From Sulfuritalea sp. (lineage in GTDB: Bacteria; Pseudomonadota; Gammaproteobacteria; Burkholderiales; Rhodocyclaceae): DNA of 64,000 nucleotides. The translations under genes were made by a program, and so were the position numbers. The notes under the pieces were generated by a model. It was given only the letters and a program-made list of their open reading frames with translations, did not search any database and was not told where the DNA came from. Of this stretch, positions 7,210-16,213 are shown piece by piece; the first letter of the stretch is position 1, and each line of letters opens with the position of its first letter. The stretch covers positions 62,001-126,000 of the forward strand of contig JALHPU010000004.1 of assembly GCA_022842325.1 (NCBI GenBank), in the 5' to 3' direction.

Positions 7210-8555
7210 AGCTGCTGCCGCGCTCGCTGCTGTGGCGCACCTTTCTGTTCGTGGCCCTGCTGATGCTGCTCTCGGTAGCCGCCTGGTTCGCCATTTTCAG
7301 GGCTTACGAGCGCGAACCGCGCGCCCGCCAACTGGCGCAGACCCTGGTCAGCGTCGCCAACTTGACACGCGCCGCGCTGATTTCCGCGCGGCCCGAGGCG
7401 CGTCGCGCACTGTTACGCGAATTGTCCGATCGCGAAGGCATTCGCATCTATCCGGCGGATGCGAAGGACCGCATCGCGCCGCTGCCCGACCGCGCCTTTT
7501 TGCACCTGGTGGAAGAACAGGTCCGGGAGCAACTGGGGCCGACCACCCGCCTGAGTCTGGAGCGAGAAGGCGAACGTGCCCTGTTCGTCAATTTTCGCAT
7601 CGACGACAACGATGACGACAGCTACTGGCTGGCCCTGCCGCGCGAACGCATCGAGCGCGTGTTTCCGCTGGGCTGGCTGGGCTGGGGCGTAGCCGCACTG
7701 CTGCTCTCGCTGCTCGGCGCCTGGCTCATCGTGTTTCGCATCACCCGCCCGCTCAAGGCCCTGCAGCAGGCGGCACGCAAAGTCGGCGCGGGCGAGACGC
7801 CGGCGCGGCTCGACGAATCCGGCCCGACCGAACTGGCGACCGTCGCCCGCGCCTTCAACCAGATGAGTTCCGATCTGGCGCAGATCGATCAGGACCGCGC
7901 GCTGATCCTGGCCGGCGTGTCGCACGACCTGCGCACGCCGCTGACCCGCCTGCGCATGGGCATCGAGATGTCCGCTGACGAAAGCCTGCGCGAAGGCATG
8001 ACGGCCGACATCGAGGAAATGGACAAGACCATCGGCCAGTTCCTCGACTTCGCCCGCTCCGAAGGAGGCGAAACGCCGCAGGCGGTGGATCTCGCCGCCC
8101 TGCTGGACGATCTCGCCAGCCAGTACCGGCGCCGCGGCTTCACGGTAGCGCTGGCCGCGCCCGTCGCCGGCGCCGCGCCAGCGCCGACTTTTGACCTGCG
8201 GCCACAGGCCCTGCGCCGCGCCGTCAGCAACCTGATCGACAACGCGCTGCGCCATGCCGGCCGCGACAACCCGGTCGAGCTCGGCCTGAGCGCTGCCGCC
8301 GGCGAGATCGTGATCGAGGTAGCGGATCGCGGCCCCGGCATTCCGCCGCAGGACGTGGAGCGCATCAAGCGTCCCTTCGCCCGGCTCGAGGCCGCGCGCA
8401 GCAATACCGCCGGCGCCGGACTGGGACTGGCCATCGTCGAGCGTATCGCGCGTTCCCACAACGGCCGTCTGGAACTGCTGCCGCGCGACGGCGGCGGCCT
8501 GGTCGCCCGCCTGGCATTGCGCCCACTGATTCCACAACCCGCCACCGCACCATGA
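7206..8555 (+). CDS. envZ: EnvZ-like osmosensor histidine kinase
   Basis: 449 residues. Membrane segment 1 is about residues 8-30, a periplasmic region runs to about 155, membrane segment 2 is about 156-178, HAMP about 179-232, a dimerisation/phosphoacceptor domain with H240 in GVSHDLRTPLTRLRMGIE (the EnvZ H-box), and a HATPase domain with NLIDNALRHA, DRGPGIP and GAGLGLAIVERI boxes. It phosphorylates OmpR. It overlaps ompR by 4 bp and the next gene, a truncated globin, by 4 bp; the three form one operon. One copy of the dispersed motif lies in the linker before the ATPase domain (APVAGAAPAPTFD). Confidence 0.92.
   Translation: MKLLPRSLLWRTFLFVALLMLLSVAAWFAIFRAYEREPRARQLAQTLVSVANLTRAALISARPEARRALLRELSDREGIRIYPADAKDRIAPLPDRAFLHLVEEQVREQLGPTTRLSLEREGERALFVNFRIDDNDDDSYWLALPRERIERVFPLGWLGWGVAALLLSLLGAWLIVFRITRPLKALQQAARKVGAGETPARLDESGPTELATVARAFNQMSSDLAQIDQDRALILAGVSHDLRTPLTRLRMGIEMSADESLREGMTADIEEMDKTIGQFLDFARSEGGETPQAVDLAALLDDLASQYRRRGFTVALAAPVAGAAPAPTFDLRPQALRRAVSNLIDNALRHAGRDNPVELGLSAAAGEIVIEVADRGPGIPPQDVERIKRPFARLEAARSNTAGAGLGLAIVERIARSHNGRLELLPRDGGGLVARLALRPLIPQPATAP
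8177..8189 (+). repeat. dispersed motif copy 2 (inside envZ)
   Basis: Exact GCCAGCGCCGACT core, read in frame as APAPT. The upstream GCCGT half is degenerate. Confidence 0.5.
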
Positions 8556-8959
8556 ACCAGACTATTAGTGCCAGCCCGTTTTCCCGGATCGGCGGCGAGC
8601 CAGCCGTGCGCCGCCTCGTCAAGCGTTTCTACGAACTCATGGATACCCTGCCCGAGGCCTACGGCATCCGCAAGCTGCATCAGCCGGATCTGTCCGGCGC
8701 CGAGGAAAAACTGTTCATGTACCTCTGCGGCTGGCTCGGCGGCCCGCAACTGTATGTCGAGAAATTCGGCCACCCCAAACTGCGCGCGCGCCACCTGCCG
8801 TTTCCGATCGCCAGCGACGAAGCCGAACAGTGGATGCTCTGCATGCGCACCGCCATGGCAGAGACGATCGAAGACGCCGCGCTGCGCGCTGCGCTGGACA
8901 AGTCGCTCAACGATCTGGCCTACCACATGCGCAACCGCAACGATCCGCCTGCGGCCTGA
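8552..8959 (+). CDS. group II truncated hemoglobin (TrHbO type)
   Basis: 135 residues of the 2-over-2 globin family. The N-terminal FSRIGGEPAVRRLVKRFYELMDT, the proximal histidine H81 in RARHLPFPI, and W94 (G8 position) in EQWMLCM define group II. Such globins bind oxygen, CO or NO, and some act in oxygen or redox chemistry. The gene starts inside the envZ stop (ATGA), so it is translationally coupled to a two-component system. This context suggests that its level is set together with OmpR/EnvZ; the physiological role is not visible. Confidence 0.92.
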   Translation: MNQTISASPFSRIGGEPAVRRLVKRFYELMDTLPEAYGIRKLHQPDLSGAEEKLFMYLCGWLGGPQLYVEKFGHPKLRARHLPFPIASDEAEQWMLCMRTAMAETIEDAALRAALDKSLNDLAYHMRNRNDPPAA

Positions 8960-8969
8960 CGCGGCCGCC

Positions 8970-10112
8970 CTAGAGGTCGCTGCTCGCCTGTTGCCGGCGC
9001 AGAAATCGGGCATGCCGATGGCGTGCCATCAGGCGCGGATCGGTGACGATCAGGCCGATGGTTTCGCCGATCACCATGACCACGCCCAGTACCGGCAACA
9101 CCAGCATCAGTCCGGGGATGCCGGCCACCGCGCCGCCGACGAAAATCATCAGCACCGTCACCAGCGGGTGAAGTTCCAGGCTCTTGCCGATGGTCAGCGG
9201 CATGTAGAGGAAATCGTCGAGCAGGCGCACCATGACGAACAGGCCGATGGCCCAGTAGGCCATGGACGGCGCATCCGGAAAGTCGGTGGCGGCCACCAGC
9301 ACCACCAGCAGGCCGCCGAGGATCGAGCCGACATAGGGCACCCAGGCCAGCACTGCGCAGATCAGGCCCAGCGCCAGCGGCCCGGGAATGCCCAGCAGCC
9401 AGAGGCCGGCCGCCAGGGTCAGCGTATCCAGCAAGGTGAGGTTGATCAGGCCCTGGAAATAGGCGCGCGAAGTGCGGTCGATCTCGTGCAGCAGGAACAG
9501 CGTCTTCTCGAAAAACGCATTGGGTACCGCCGCGCTCAGAAAACGCTCGAAACGATGCCCGTCGCGCAGGAAGAAGAAAGCCAGGAACGGCGCCAGCAAG
9601 AGCGAAGGCGTCCAGGCCATGACGCCGATCGCGATCGGCTCCAGGTGGTCGGTGACACTGCCGGCGCCCTGCGCCAGCCGCGCCGCGACCGTGTCGGCGA
9701 GCCGGGCGCGGGCCAGCGTGGACCAGCTGGCTTCGAGCGCACGCAGGGACGAATCGAGCAGTTGCATGCCGCCCTGCGCATAGCGCGTCACGGTGTCCTG
9801 CCAATCCGCCAGTTGCCGCGCCACCCACGGCGTCATGCCGATCCCGACCACGCACAGCAGGACGAGAAATACCACGATGACCAGACTCGCCGCGGCATCG
9901 CGGCTCATGCCGCGATAGATCAGCGCCCTGACCAGCGGATACAGGAAGTAATACAGAATCAGGGCCAGCAGAAACGGCACCACCAGCCACAGCATTTTCT
10001 GGAATACCAGCAGCAGCAGGCAGGTGGTGGCAATGATTGCGGCCCAAACCACGGGTCCGGAGCCATTGTGCGCAGGGCGCGGCAGCGCTGCCTCGATCGA
10101 TGGTGCGCTCAC
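8970..10112 (-). CDS. AI-2E family transporter (PerM/YdgG-like permease)
   Basis: 380 residues with about seven or eight hydrophobic segments: three in the first 100 residues, a long amphipathic region (about 100-170), then LLAPFLAFFFLRDGHRF near 172, the conserved YFQGLINLTLLDT region, GIPGPLALGLICAVLAWVPYVGSILGG, and two terminal helices. The family was named for TqsA, an autoinducer-2 exporter, but includes ion antiporters, so the substrate is unknown. It lies 9 bp downstream of the cNMP-binding gene and converges on the globin gene with an 10-bp gap. Confidence 0.88.
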   Translation of the reverse strand: MSAPSIEAALPRPAHNGSGPVVWAAIIATTCLLLLVFQKMLWLVVPFLLALILYYFLYPLVRALIYRGMSRDAAASLVIVVFLVLLCVVGIGMTPWVARQLADWQDTVTRYAQGGMQLLDSSLRALEASWSTLARARLADTVAARLAQGAGSVTDHLEPIAIGVMAWTPSLLLAPFLAFFFLRDGHRFERFLSAAVPNAFFEKTLFLLHEIDRTSRAYFQGLINLTLLDTLTLAAGLWLLGIPGPLALGLICAVLAWVPYVGSILGGLLVVLVAATDFPDAPSMAYWAIGLFVMVRLLDDFLYMPLTIGKSLELHPLVTVLMIFVGGAVAGIPGLMLVLPVLGVVMVIGETIGLIVTDPRLMARHRHARFLRRQQASSDL

Positions 10113-10121
10113 GGCTCGCCG

Positions 10122-10736
10122 CTACACCAGATGCTGATGGGCGCTGATTGACAGCGCCATGTTGCGCATGCGCGCGCCGAGGTGGCAGGCCAGCTGCCGC
10201 GAGATCTTCGAGGCGATGCGGGCGTGCGTATCGAGCAGGCCGACGAAGTCGTCGCGGAAAAACACGATCAGCTGGCACGGTGCGGCGGCGCGGGCCTGCG
10301 CCGAGCGCGGCGAATTGTCCAGCAGCGCCAGTTCGCCGAAGAAGGTGCCCGGACCAAGCTGCGCCACGAGACCGGTATCCCCCTGCCGTCGCCGCGGATG
10401 GAAACCGGTTTGCTCATTCGCGCCGGCTTGCGCCGCCCGACCGGGATCCGCCTGTTCCTGGCGGGAAATCAGCACTTGGCCGGCAGCGACGATGTAGATG
10501 GCCTGCCCTTCCTCGCCCTCGTCGAAAATCACCTCGCCTTCGAGATAGCTGCGTTCATGCAGCAGGCCATCGACGATCTGCAACTCGGCCGGCGTGAGAT
10601 GCACGAACAGGCTGAGGCCATGCAGGCGTTCCAGGCGCGGGCTGGTTTTTTTCGGGCGAAACAGATTGACCACGGTATCGGCTCCAACAACAGGATGCGG
10701 CAAAGTCTCGTTCAGGTCGGGCGCGCCCGCCAGCAA
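10122..10736 (-). CDS. cyclic-nucleotide-binding domain protein
   Basis: 204 residues: a linker of about 30 residues (LFRPKK), then one cNMP-binding fold (about 40-175) with GEVIFDEGEEGQAIYIV near 67 and the phosphate-binding cassette GTFFGELALLDNSPRSAQARA. There is no DNA-binding domain, so it is not a Crp-type regulator. A hydrophilic insertion (about 98-122, with HPRRRQGD) interrupts the fold between the two conserved blocks. It is cotranscribed with the AI-2E permease 9 bp downstream and may regulate it; this is inference from position. The start at 10736 is tentative. Confidence 0.8.
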   Translation of the reverse strand: MLAGAPDLNETLPHPVVGADTVVNLFRPKKTSPRLERLHGLSLFVHLTPAELQIVDGLLHERSYLEGEVIFDEGEEGQAIYIVAAGQVLISRQEQADPGRAAQAGANEQTGFHPRRRQGDTGLVAQLGPGTFFGELALLDNSPRSAQARAAAPCQLIVFFRDDFVGLLDTHARIASKISRQLACHLGARMRNMALSISAHQHLV

Positions 10737-10751
10737 TGACGGGATTCTAAT

Positions 10752-11306
10752 TCAATCAGCGTCCGCTTCGACGAGCGAAAAGCCGGCCAGGGTCTTGTAG
10801 CTCGCCGCGGACGGATGCAGGTGAGTCTCGACCAGGGCGAACTCGTCAACGCGCCAGCGCACCGGCGTCTCCAGCCGCGGCAGCGATGCGCAGCGGATGC
10901 GGCGCGCCAGGGTGACGTGTGCCACCTGCGCCGCCCCGGTGCGATGGTCGATGGCGAAGCCGGCCTCGCGCAGCGCGGCGGCCAGCCGCTCGGACAGTGC
11001 GCGCAAGGCGGGCGGCAGCGTGCTGCAACCGGCCCACAGGATGCCGCGTTGCGGCCAGAAGCCGAGGCGGTCGAGGCTCAGATCGAAGGCGGGGGCGCGT
11101 ATCGCGGCGGCAATCCGCTCGAGTTCGGCAAGCCGGGTCGGCGTTACCGAACCGATGAAGGCCAGCGTCAGATGCAGCGTGGCCGGGCGCATCAGCCGTC
11201 CGCCGCCGTTGCCCGCCAGGCTGTGCGCCAGCGCCGCCAGGTGGCCTGCGGCTTCCTGGTCCGGCCACAACGCGAAGAACACGCGGTGCGAGCGCGCCTC
11301 GGTCAT
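10752..11306 (-). CDS. thpR: RNA 2',3'-cyclic phosphodiesterase (2'-5' RNA ligase family)
   Basis: 184 residues with the two HxTx motifs of the 2H phosphoesterase family, HLTLAF near residue 46 and HVTLAR near 128. The family opens 2',3'-cyclic phosphates to 2'-phosphates and can ligate tRNA halves in vitro. The start was set at 11306 ([15 protein letters not shown]) because it overlaps the ispF stop as ATGA and begins the fold; a longer frame upstream is only the reverse of ispF. It is translationally coupled to ispF. Confidence 0.88.
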   Translation of the reverse strand: MTEARSHRVFFALWPDQEAAGHLAALAHSLAGNGGGRLMRPATLHLTLAFIGSVTPTRLAELERIAAAIRAPAFDLSLDRLGFWPQRGILWAGCSTLPPALRALSERLAAALREAGFAIDHRTGAAQVAHVTLARRIRCASLPRLETPVRWRVDEFALVETHLHPSAASYKTLAGFSLVEADAD

Positions 11307-11794
11307 GCCGCCGCGTGGATCAGCAGCGCGACGGCCATCGACGCAATGCCTTCGCCACGCCCGGTGAAGCCCAGGCGCTCGGTGGTCTTGCCCTTGATAT
11401 TGACGGCATCGGCGGCGATCCCGAGATCGGCGGCGATGTTGGCGCACATCGCCGCGACATGCGGCGAGACGCGCGGCGCCTGGGCGATGATCGTGGCGTC
11501 GATGTTGCCCACCTGCCAGCCGGACTCGCGCACTGCCGCCATCGCGCCGCGCAGCAGGCGCCGACTGTCGGCCCCGGCCCATTGCGGGTCGCTGTCGGGA
11601 AACATGCGGCCGATGTCGCCCAGCCCGGCCGCGCCCAGAATCGCATCGGTGATGGCGTGCAGCAGTACGTCCGCATCCGAATGCCCGAGCAGGCCCCGGG
11701 CGTGGGAAATCTCCACCCCGCCCAGAATCAGCTTGCGCCCCGGGGTCAGCGCATGCACGTCATAGCCCTGACCGACACGAAATGGAATGTTCAT
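11303..11794 (-). CDS. ispF: 2-C-methyl-D-erythritol 2,4-cyclodiphosphate synthase
   Basis: 163 residues. It cyclises the CDP-methylerythritol phosphate intermediate in the MEP isoprenoid pathway. Family blocks: GQGYDVHAL near the N-terminus (zinc ligands D and H), [29 protein letters not shown] (second metal/substrate block), FPDSDPQW, and [21 protein letters not shown]. The ATG at 11794 was chosen over a GTG six codons upstream because it gives the standard [12 protein letters not shown] start with an AAAAGG site before it. ispD, its usual neighbour, lies 2.4 kb away beyond a kinase and two thioredoxin-fold genes. Confidence 0.95.
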   Translation of the reverse strand: MNIPFRVGQGYDVHALTPGRKLILGGVEISHARGLLGHSDADVLLHAITDAILGAAGLGDIGRMFPDSDPQWAGADSRRLLRGAMAAVRESGWQVGNIDATIIAQAPRVSPHVAAMCANIAADLGIAADAVNIKGKTTERLGFTGRGEGIASMAVALLIHAAA

Positions 11795-12057
11795 TGCAAA
11801 AGGCCTTTTCACGACAGCGACGAAGACTGAAAGGTATCAGTTTAGCGTCCATTGGCAAGGCATCTAGCCTCGGAGCACGGGACAGCCGGGCCAAAGGACG
11901 TTGCCGCCATTCGATTCGGCCGGCAATGCGTGTACACTTGGGCCCCCATCAGCGATCGTCAGGGCCATGGCAGGCCAAGCCGGCCGGGCGACGGCACCCA
12001 ATCGGATAGAAAATGTTTCGCCGCGCCGGCGACGGCGCGGTGGCAGGGAGTGTTTGC

Positions 12058-13329
12058 GTGATACATCAGATAGGCAAGTTTCAACTGCGCCGGGTCCTCG
12101 GCAAAGGGGCGTCGGCGACGGTCTACCTCGCGCTGGATACGTTCTCCGGGAAGGACGTGGCGCTGAAGGTACTCGATTCCGCGGTGGTGAACAGCCCCGA
12201 TTTCAGTCGCACCGATGCCGCCCAGTTCATGAACGAGGCCTCGCTCGCGGGCAAGCTGAATCATCCGCATATCGCCTCGATCCTGGAAGCGGCGGTCACG
12301 GAAAACGAGGGCCACATCGCACTCGAATACGTTCCCGGCGGCGATCTTTCGCAGTACACCAAGCCCGGCTGCCTGCTTTCGCCGGACAATGCGATCCAGG
12401 TCGCGTTCAAGTGCTGCGGCGCACTCGATTACGCATTTCGCCAGGGCATCGTGCATCGCGACATCAAGCCGGCGAACATCCTGGTGGTGAGCGGCACCAA
12501 CATCAAGGTCGCCGACTTCGGCGCCGCCTACCTGTGCAAGACGCCGGAAAAGCAGATCGCCGAGATCGGCTCGCCCTACTACATGTCGCCCGAGCAGGCA
12601 CGCGGCGAAACGCTCGACCACCACAGCGACATGTTCTCGCTCGGCGTGGTGCTCTATCAGCTGTTCTCGGGGCATCGGCCATTCGAAGCGGCGACCATCG
12701 AGGCGCTGTTCGCCAAGATCATCGGCGAGACGCCGCTCGCACCGAGTTCCTATCGGCCGGAGATCGGCAGCAGCATCGACCGCATCATCCTGCAGATGAT
12801 GGCGAAGACACGGCGGGAACGTTACCCGTCCTGGGCCGAACTGGCACTCGACATCGCCAGGATCGGGCGTCTCAGCGTCTATCAGAGCGCGATCCCGGAC
12901 AGCGACAAGTTCGTCGCCCTGAAAGCGGTGAAACTGCTCGGCCGCCTCGACGATGCCGAGTTGTGGGAACTGGTGCATATCGGCAAATGGACGCGGGTGC
13001 CGGCGCGCACGGTGATCGTGCGCGAGGGCGACAGCGGCCGCAGCCTGTACTTCCTCGGCAGCGGCAAGGTCAAGGTGACCAAGCACGGCCGCCTGCTGAA
13101 CCTGCTCGACGCCGGCGAATCCGTGGGCGAGATGTCTTACGTCAAGGAGGGCGGCATCACCCGCCAGGCCACCGTGGAATCCATGACCGACGTTCTGGTA
13201 GCCGAGTTCGAGCAGGAAGGCATGGACAATGTCAGCCTGAGATGTCGCTACCAGTTTTCACTGGCGTTGATGCACTCGCTGGTGGACCGCCTGGCGCTCG
13301 CCGACGAGCGCCTGGTGCAGACTGGATGA
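12058..13329 (+). CDS. serine/threonine protein kinase with C-terminal cNMP-binding domain
   Basis: 423 residues from a GTG start. A Hanks-type kinase domain (about 5-270) has LGKGASATVYLA, ATP-binding K37, the catalytic loop HRDIKPAN with D135, DFG with D153, and MSPEQARGE. A cNMP-binding domain follows (about 295-410: PARTVIVREGDSGRSLYFL, GESVGEMSYV). No membrane segment is seen, so the kinase is cytoplasmic. An upstream ATG at 12013 is in frame, but the GTG at 12058 has a GGGAG site 7 bases before it and starts the domain directly. The gene points against its neighbours, with a 245-bp divergent gap to ispF. Its substrates are unknown; control by a cyclic nucleotide or analogous ligand is inferred from architecture. 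Confidence 0.88.
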   Translation: MIHQIGKFQLRRVLGKGASATVYLALDTFSGKDVALKVLDSAVVNSPDFSRTDAAQFMNEASLAGKLNHPHIASILEAAVTENEGHIALEYVPGGDLSQYTKPGCLLSPDNAIQVAFKCCGALDYAFRQGIVHRDIKPANILVVSGTNIKVADFGAAYLCKTPEKQIAEIGSPYYMSPEQARGETLDHHSDMFSLGVVLYQLFSGHRPFEAATIEALFAKIIGETPLAPSSYRPEIGSSIDRIILQMMAKTRRERYPSWAELALDIARIGRLSVYQSAIPDSDKFVALKAVKLLGRLDDAELWELVHIGKWTRVPARTVIVREGDSGRSLYFLGSGKVKVTKHGRLLNLLDAGESVGEMSYVKEGGITRQATVESMTDVLVAEFEQEGMDNVSLRCRYQFSLALMHSLVDRLALADERLVQTG

Positions 13330-13333
13330 ACGC

Positions 13334-13663
13334 TCACACCGAATCGATCTGTGCCAGCGCCTGTTCGATCAGCGCGGCATCGGCGGGGCGCACCAGGCGC
13401 GCGACTTCCCGCCCCTGACGCAGGAACACCAGCGTCGGCCAGAGCTTGACGCGGAAGGAGCGCCCCAGCCGGCGCCCGGGACCATCTTCGACCTTGACGT
13501 GGCGCGCAGCCGGATGGCATGCGAGCGCTTGCGCAATCAGCGGCTGGGCCGCGTGACAGTGTCCGCAATGGGCGGCACCGAATTCAAGCACGGTGGGTTC
13601 GGCAAGGGCGTCGATTTCCTCGCGCGATGGTTCCGTAACGCCATTCATCGGCTGCGTCTGCAT
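13334..13663 (-). CDS. thioredoxin-family protein
   Basis: 109 residues, a single thioredoxin fold with active site CGHC (FGAAHCGHCHAA near residue 33) and the cis-proline region KLWPTLVFLRQGRE. No signal peptide, so it is probably cytoplasmic. Thioredoxin-fold proteins with this active site act as disulfide reductants. It lies 4 bases downstream of the tlpA-like gene and converges on the kinase gene with a 4-bp gap. Confidence 0.85.
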   Translation of the reverse strand: MQTQPMNGVTEPSREEIDALAEPTVLEFGAAHCGHCHAAQPLIAQALACHPAARHVKVEDGPGRRLGRSFRVKLWPTLVFLRQGREVARLVRPADAALIEQALAQIDSV

Positions 13664-13667
13664 GGCC

Positions 13668-14186
13668 CTACCTGGCGGGCAGCCGGATGCCGAAGGCCTT
13701 GCCGATCACCGCCCGCGCCTCGGCGCTGTCCCAGTCCTTGGCGCCGTAGTACTTGCCGACCACGCGTCCCTGCGCATCGACCAGCACGGTCAACGGCAGC
13801 CGGTTGGCGCCCAGCATGTTTTCGAGCATCAGCTTGCTGTCGATGAAGTGGGCGAAACTCGTCGGCGATTTTTGCAGGAAGGCCTTGGCCTTTTCGGGAT
13901 AGTCGTCAGTGGAAATGCCGATCATCGCGAACTGCTTGCCTTCGTAGCGCCAGAAGAGCGCTTCCAGCGAACCCATTTCGGACCGGCAGGGCGCGCACCA
14001 GCTGGCCCACACATTGATGATCAGCGGCTTGCCGCGGTATTCCGACAGCTTGCGCGAAGGCCCCGACAAGCCCTGCATGGTCGCCTCGCGCAAGCTGCCG
14101 CCGATCTCGACTTCGCCCGGGGTATTGGCCCGCGAAGGCAGCGCGACGCCGAGCAGCAGCAGGATCAGGGCCAGAACGCCTTTCAT
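13668..14186 (-). CDS. TlpA/ResA-like periplasmic thiol-disulfide oxidoreductase
   Basis: 172 residues. A signal sequence (residues 1-20, hydrophobic ALILLLLGVAL) is followed by an AhpC/TSA-Redoxin-like thioredoxin fold with active site WCAPC (VWASWCAPCRSEM near residue 60), the GISTDD segment and cis-proline in NRLPLTVLVD. Such proteins reduce periplasmic disulfides, often for cytochrome c maturation; no cytochrome genes are nearby. Its ATG overlaps the ispD stop as ATGA, so it is coupled to ispD. Confidence 0.88.
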   Translation of the reverse strand: MKGVLALILLLLGVALPSRANTPGEVEIGGSLREATMQGLSGPSRKLSEYRGKPLIINVWASWCAPCRSEMGSLEALFWRYEGKQFAMIGISTDDYPEKAKAFLQKSPTSFAHFIDSKLMLENMLGANRLPLTVLVDAQGRVVGKYYGAKDWDSAEARAVIGKAFGIRLPAR

Positions 14187-14908
14187 CGACGGCTTCCCTT
14201 ATCGCGGTTTTCCAGTATCCACTCGGCGAGCTGCAGATCCAGCGGCCAGGTGACCTTGAGATTGCTGGCATCGGCCGCCACCAGGCGCGGCGCCAGCCGC
14301 AGCGTCTCGATCGCGCTGGCCTCGTCGGTGACCTGCGGCGCGAAATCGAGGGCATCGAGCAGCAGGCGATGGCGGAACATCTGCGGCGTTTGCGCCTGCC
14401 ACAGGCCGTCGCGCGAAACCGTCTGGCGCACGCGGCCGTTTTCGTCGGCGCGCTTCAGGGTGTCGGCCACCGGCACCGCCAGCAGGCCGCCGGCATCGTC
14501 CTCGCCGACCTCGGCGATCAGGTTTTCGACCATCGCAACGGTCAGGCAGGGCCGCGCCGCGTCATGTACCAGCACCCAGTCGTTGCCGATGTCGGACTGG
14601 CCGCCGAGTTCGCCGGCCATGGCGCGCAGGCCGTTGGCGACGCTGTGCGCACGCGTATCGCCGCCGCAGCGCAAGACATGCAGTTTCGGGCCAAGCGTGG
14701 CCATCGCGGTTGCCGGCCACAGCGTATCGTCCGGCGCCAGCACCACGAACACATGCGCTATCGCCGGAGTGGCGCACAATGTCGCCAGGGCATGCCGGAT
14801 CATCGGCTGGCCGGCCAGCGGCAGGTATTGCTTGGGTACGGCGCGCCCCGTAAGCGCGCCCATGCGCGAACCCGAGCCCGCGGCGGGAACCAGTGCGTGA
14901 TAAGTCAT
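14183..14908 (-). CDS. ispD: 2-C-methyl-D-erythritol 4-phosphate cytidylyltransferase
   Basis: 241 residues. It makes CDP-methylerythritol in the MEP pathway. Evident blocks: the CTP-binding loop HALVPAAGSGSRMG with PKQYLPLAGQPM, VLVHDAARPCLT near residue 112, and DEASAIE near 190 before the C-terminal segment. Transcription continues into tlpA and thioredoxin genes. A TATAGA box lies within about 15 bases upstream of the ATG, so the leader may be very short. Confidence 0.95.
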   Translation of the reverse strand: MTYHALVPAAGSGSRMGALTGRAVPKQYLPLAGQPMIRHALATLCATPAIAHVFVVLAPDDTLWPATAMATLGPKLHVLRCGGDTRAHSVANGLRAMAGELGGQSDIGNDWVLVHDAARPCLTVAMVENLIAEVGEDDAGGLLAVPVADTLKRADENGRVRQTVSRDGLWQAQTPQMFRHRLLLDALDFAPQVTDEASAIETLRLAPRLVAADASNLKVTWPLDLQLAEWILENRDKGSRR

Positions 14909-14956
14909 GTGCCAATTCTATACAATCGCCTTACGGGAATTCATGCGAGAGATCAT

Positions 14957-16213
14957 ATGTTCGCTGCAGAAGCCGGATATGAAGCCTTGCAGGCCTTTGC
15001 CACCAGCATCGGCATCGGGCTGCTGATCGGCCTCGAGCGCGAACGCCAGTCGGACCTCAAGGCCGGTTTGCGCACCTTCGCCCTGGTCGGGCTGCTGGGC
15101 TGCATCAGCGCCCTGCTGGCGCAGATCACCGATAGCGGCTGGATCCTCGCCGCCGGCCTGCTGGCCATCGCCGCGATGATGATCGCGGCCCACGTCTCCG
15201 ACCCGCTGGATACCGGCGATCCGGGCACCACCTCGGTGGTGGCGCTGATGGTCTGCTATGCGCTGGGTGCCATGGTCTGGTACGGCTACAGTTCGACCGC
15301 CGTCATGCTCGCCATCGCCACCACGGTGCTGCTCTACTTCAAGACCGAATTGCACGGCATTTCGAAAAGCCTGACCCATGTCGACCTGCTGTCGATCCTG
15401 CAGTTCGGCGTGCTGTCTCTGGTGATCCTGCCGATCCTGCCCGACAGGAATTTCGGTCCCTACCAGGCATTGAATCCGCAAAACATCTGGTGGATGGTGG
15501 TGCTGATCTCCGGCGTTTCGCTGGCCGGCTACGCGGCGCTACGCGTGACCGGCGCACGGCACGGCGCGGCGCTGATCGGCCTGTTCGGCGGCCTGGTTTC
15601 ATCCACTGCAACCACCATGATCTTCTCGCGCCATGCGCGGGCCGACGTCAATCTGGTGCGTACCGCGATGCTGGTGGTCCTGCTCGCCAATGTCGTCGTC
15701 CTCATCCGCTTGGGCGTGGTCACCTTCGTCGTGGCGCCGACGATTTTTGTCCCGCTGGCCGGCGTGCTGGGCTTCGGCCTGGTGCTGGGCCTGGCCGTGG
15801 CATTCTGGGGCTGGCGCCAGCTCGAGAACGGTGCGGCCGTGCCCATGCCACAGATCAGCAATCCGACCGAAATCAGGACCGCGCTGACCTTCGGCGCCCT
15901 CTACGCGCTGGTGCTGGTGCTGTCGGCCTGGCTGCAGGACGTGGCCGGCAACCGCGGCCTCTACCTGCTGGCGCTGGCCTCGGGACTGACCGACGTCGAT
16001 GCGATCACGCTGTCCTCGCTGCGCATGTTCAGCATGGAGAAGCTGACGGCCGCACAAACCATCACCGCGATAACCCTTGCCACACTTTCCAACCTCGCCT
16101 TCAAGACCGGGCTGGTGGTGGTGATCGGCGGGGCGGCGCTGGCGCGCCGCACGCTGCCGGGATTTGCCGCCATTGCCGCAGGCCTCGTCGGCGGCCTACT
16201 GCTGATGAGATGA
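14957..16213 (+). CDS. MgtC/SapB N-terminal domain and DUF4010 membrane protein
   Basis: 418 residues with about twelve hydrophobic helices. The N-terminal 130 residues are MgtC/SapB-like (GIGLLIGLERERQ, LRTFALVGLLG); the rest is DUF4010 (GLFGGLVSSTATTMIFS near 215, LASGLTDVDAITLS near 345). The family is predicted to be a transporter or channel; its substrate is unknown. The start at 14957 is the first ATG giving the MgtC N-terminus. It is translationally coupled by ATGA to the AmrB-AmrA gene, so the three genes to 18692 form one operon. Confidence 0.85.
   Translation: MFAAEAGYEALQAFATSIGIGLLIGLERERQSDLKAGLRTFALVGLLGCISALLAQITDSGWILAAGLLAIAAMMIAAHVSDPLDTGDPGTTSVVALMVCYALGAMVWYGYSSTAVMLAIATTVLLYFKTELHGISKSLTHVDLLSILQFGVLSLVILPILPDRNFGPYQALNPQNIWWMVVLISGVSLAGYAALRVTGARHGAALIGLFGGLVSSTATTMIFSRHARADVNLVRTAMLVVLLANVVVLIRLGVVTFVVAPTIFVPLAGVLGFGLVLGLAVAFWGWRQLENGAAVPMPQISNPTEIRTALTFGALYALVLVLSAWLQDVAGNRGLYLLALASGLTDVDAITLSSLRMFSMEKLTAAQTITAITLATLSNLAFKTGLVVVIGGAALARRTLPGFAAIAAGLVGGLLLMR

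Noticed and set aside
11557-11570. GGCGCCGACTGTCGG-like sequence in ispF
   Set aside because: Only the second half of the core matches; it codes for conserved IspF residues.
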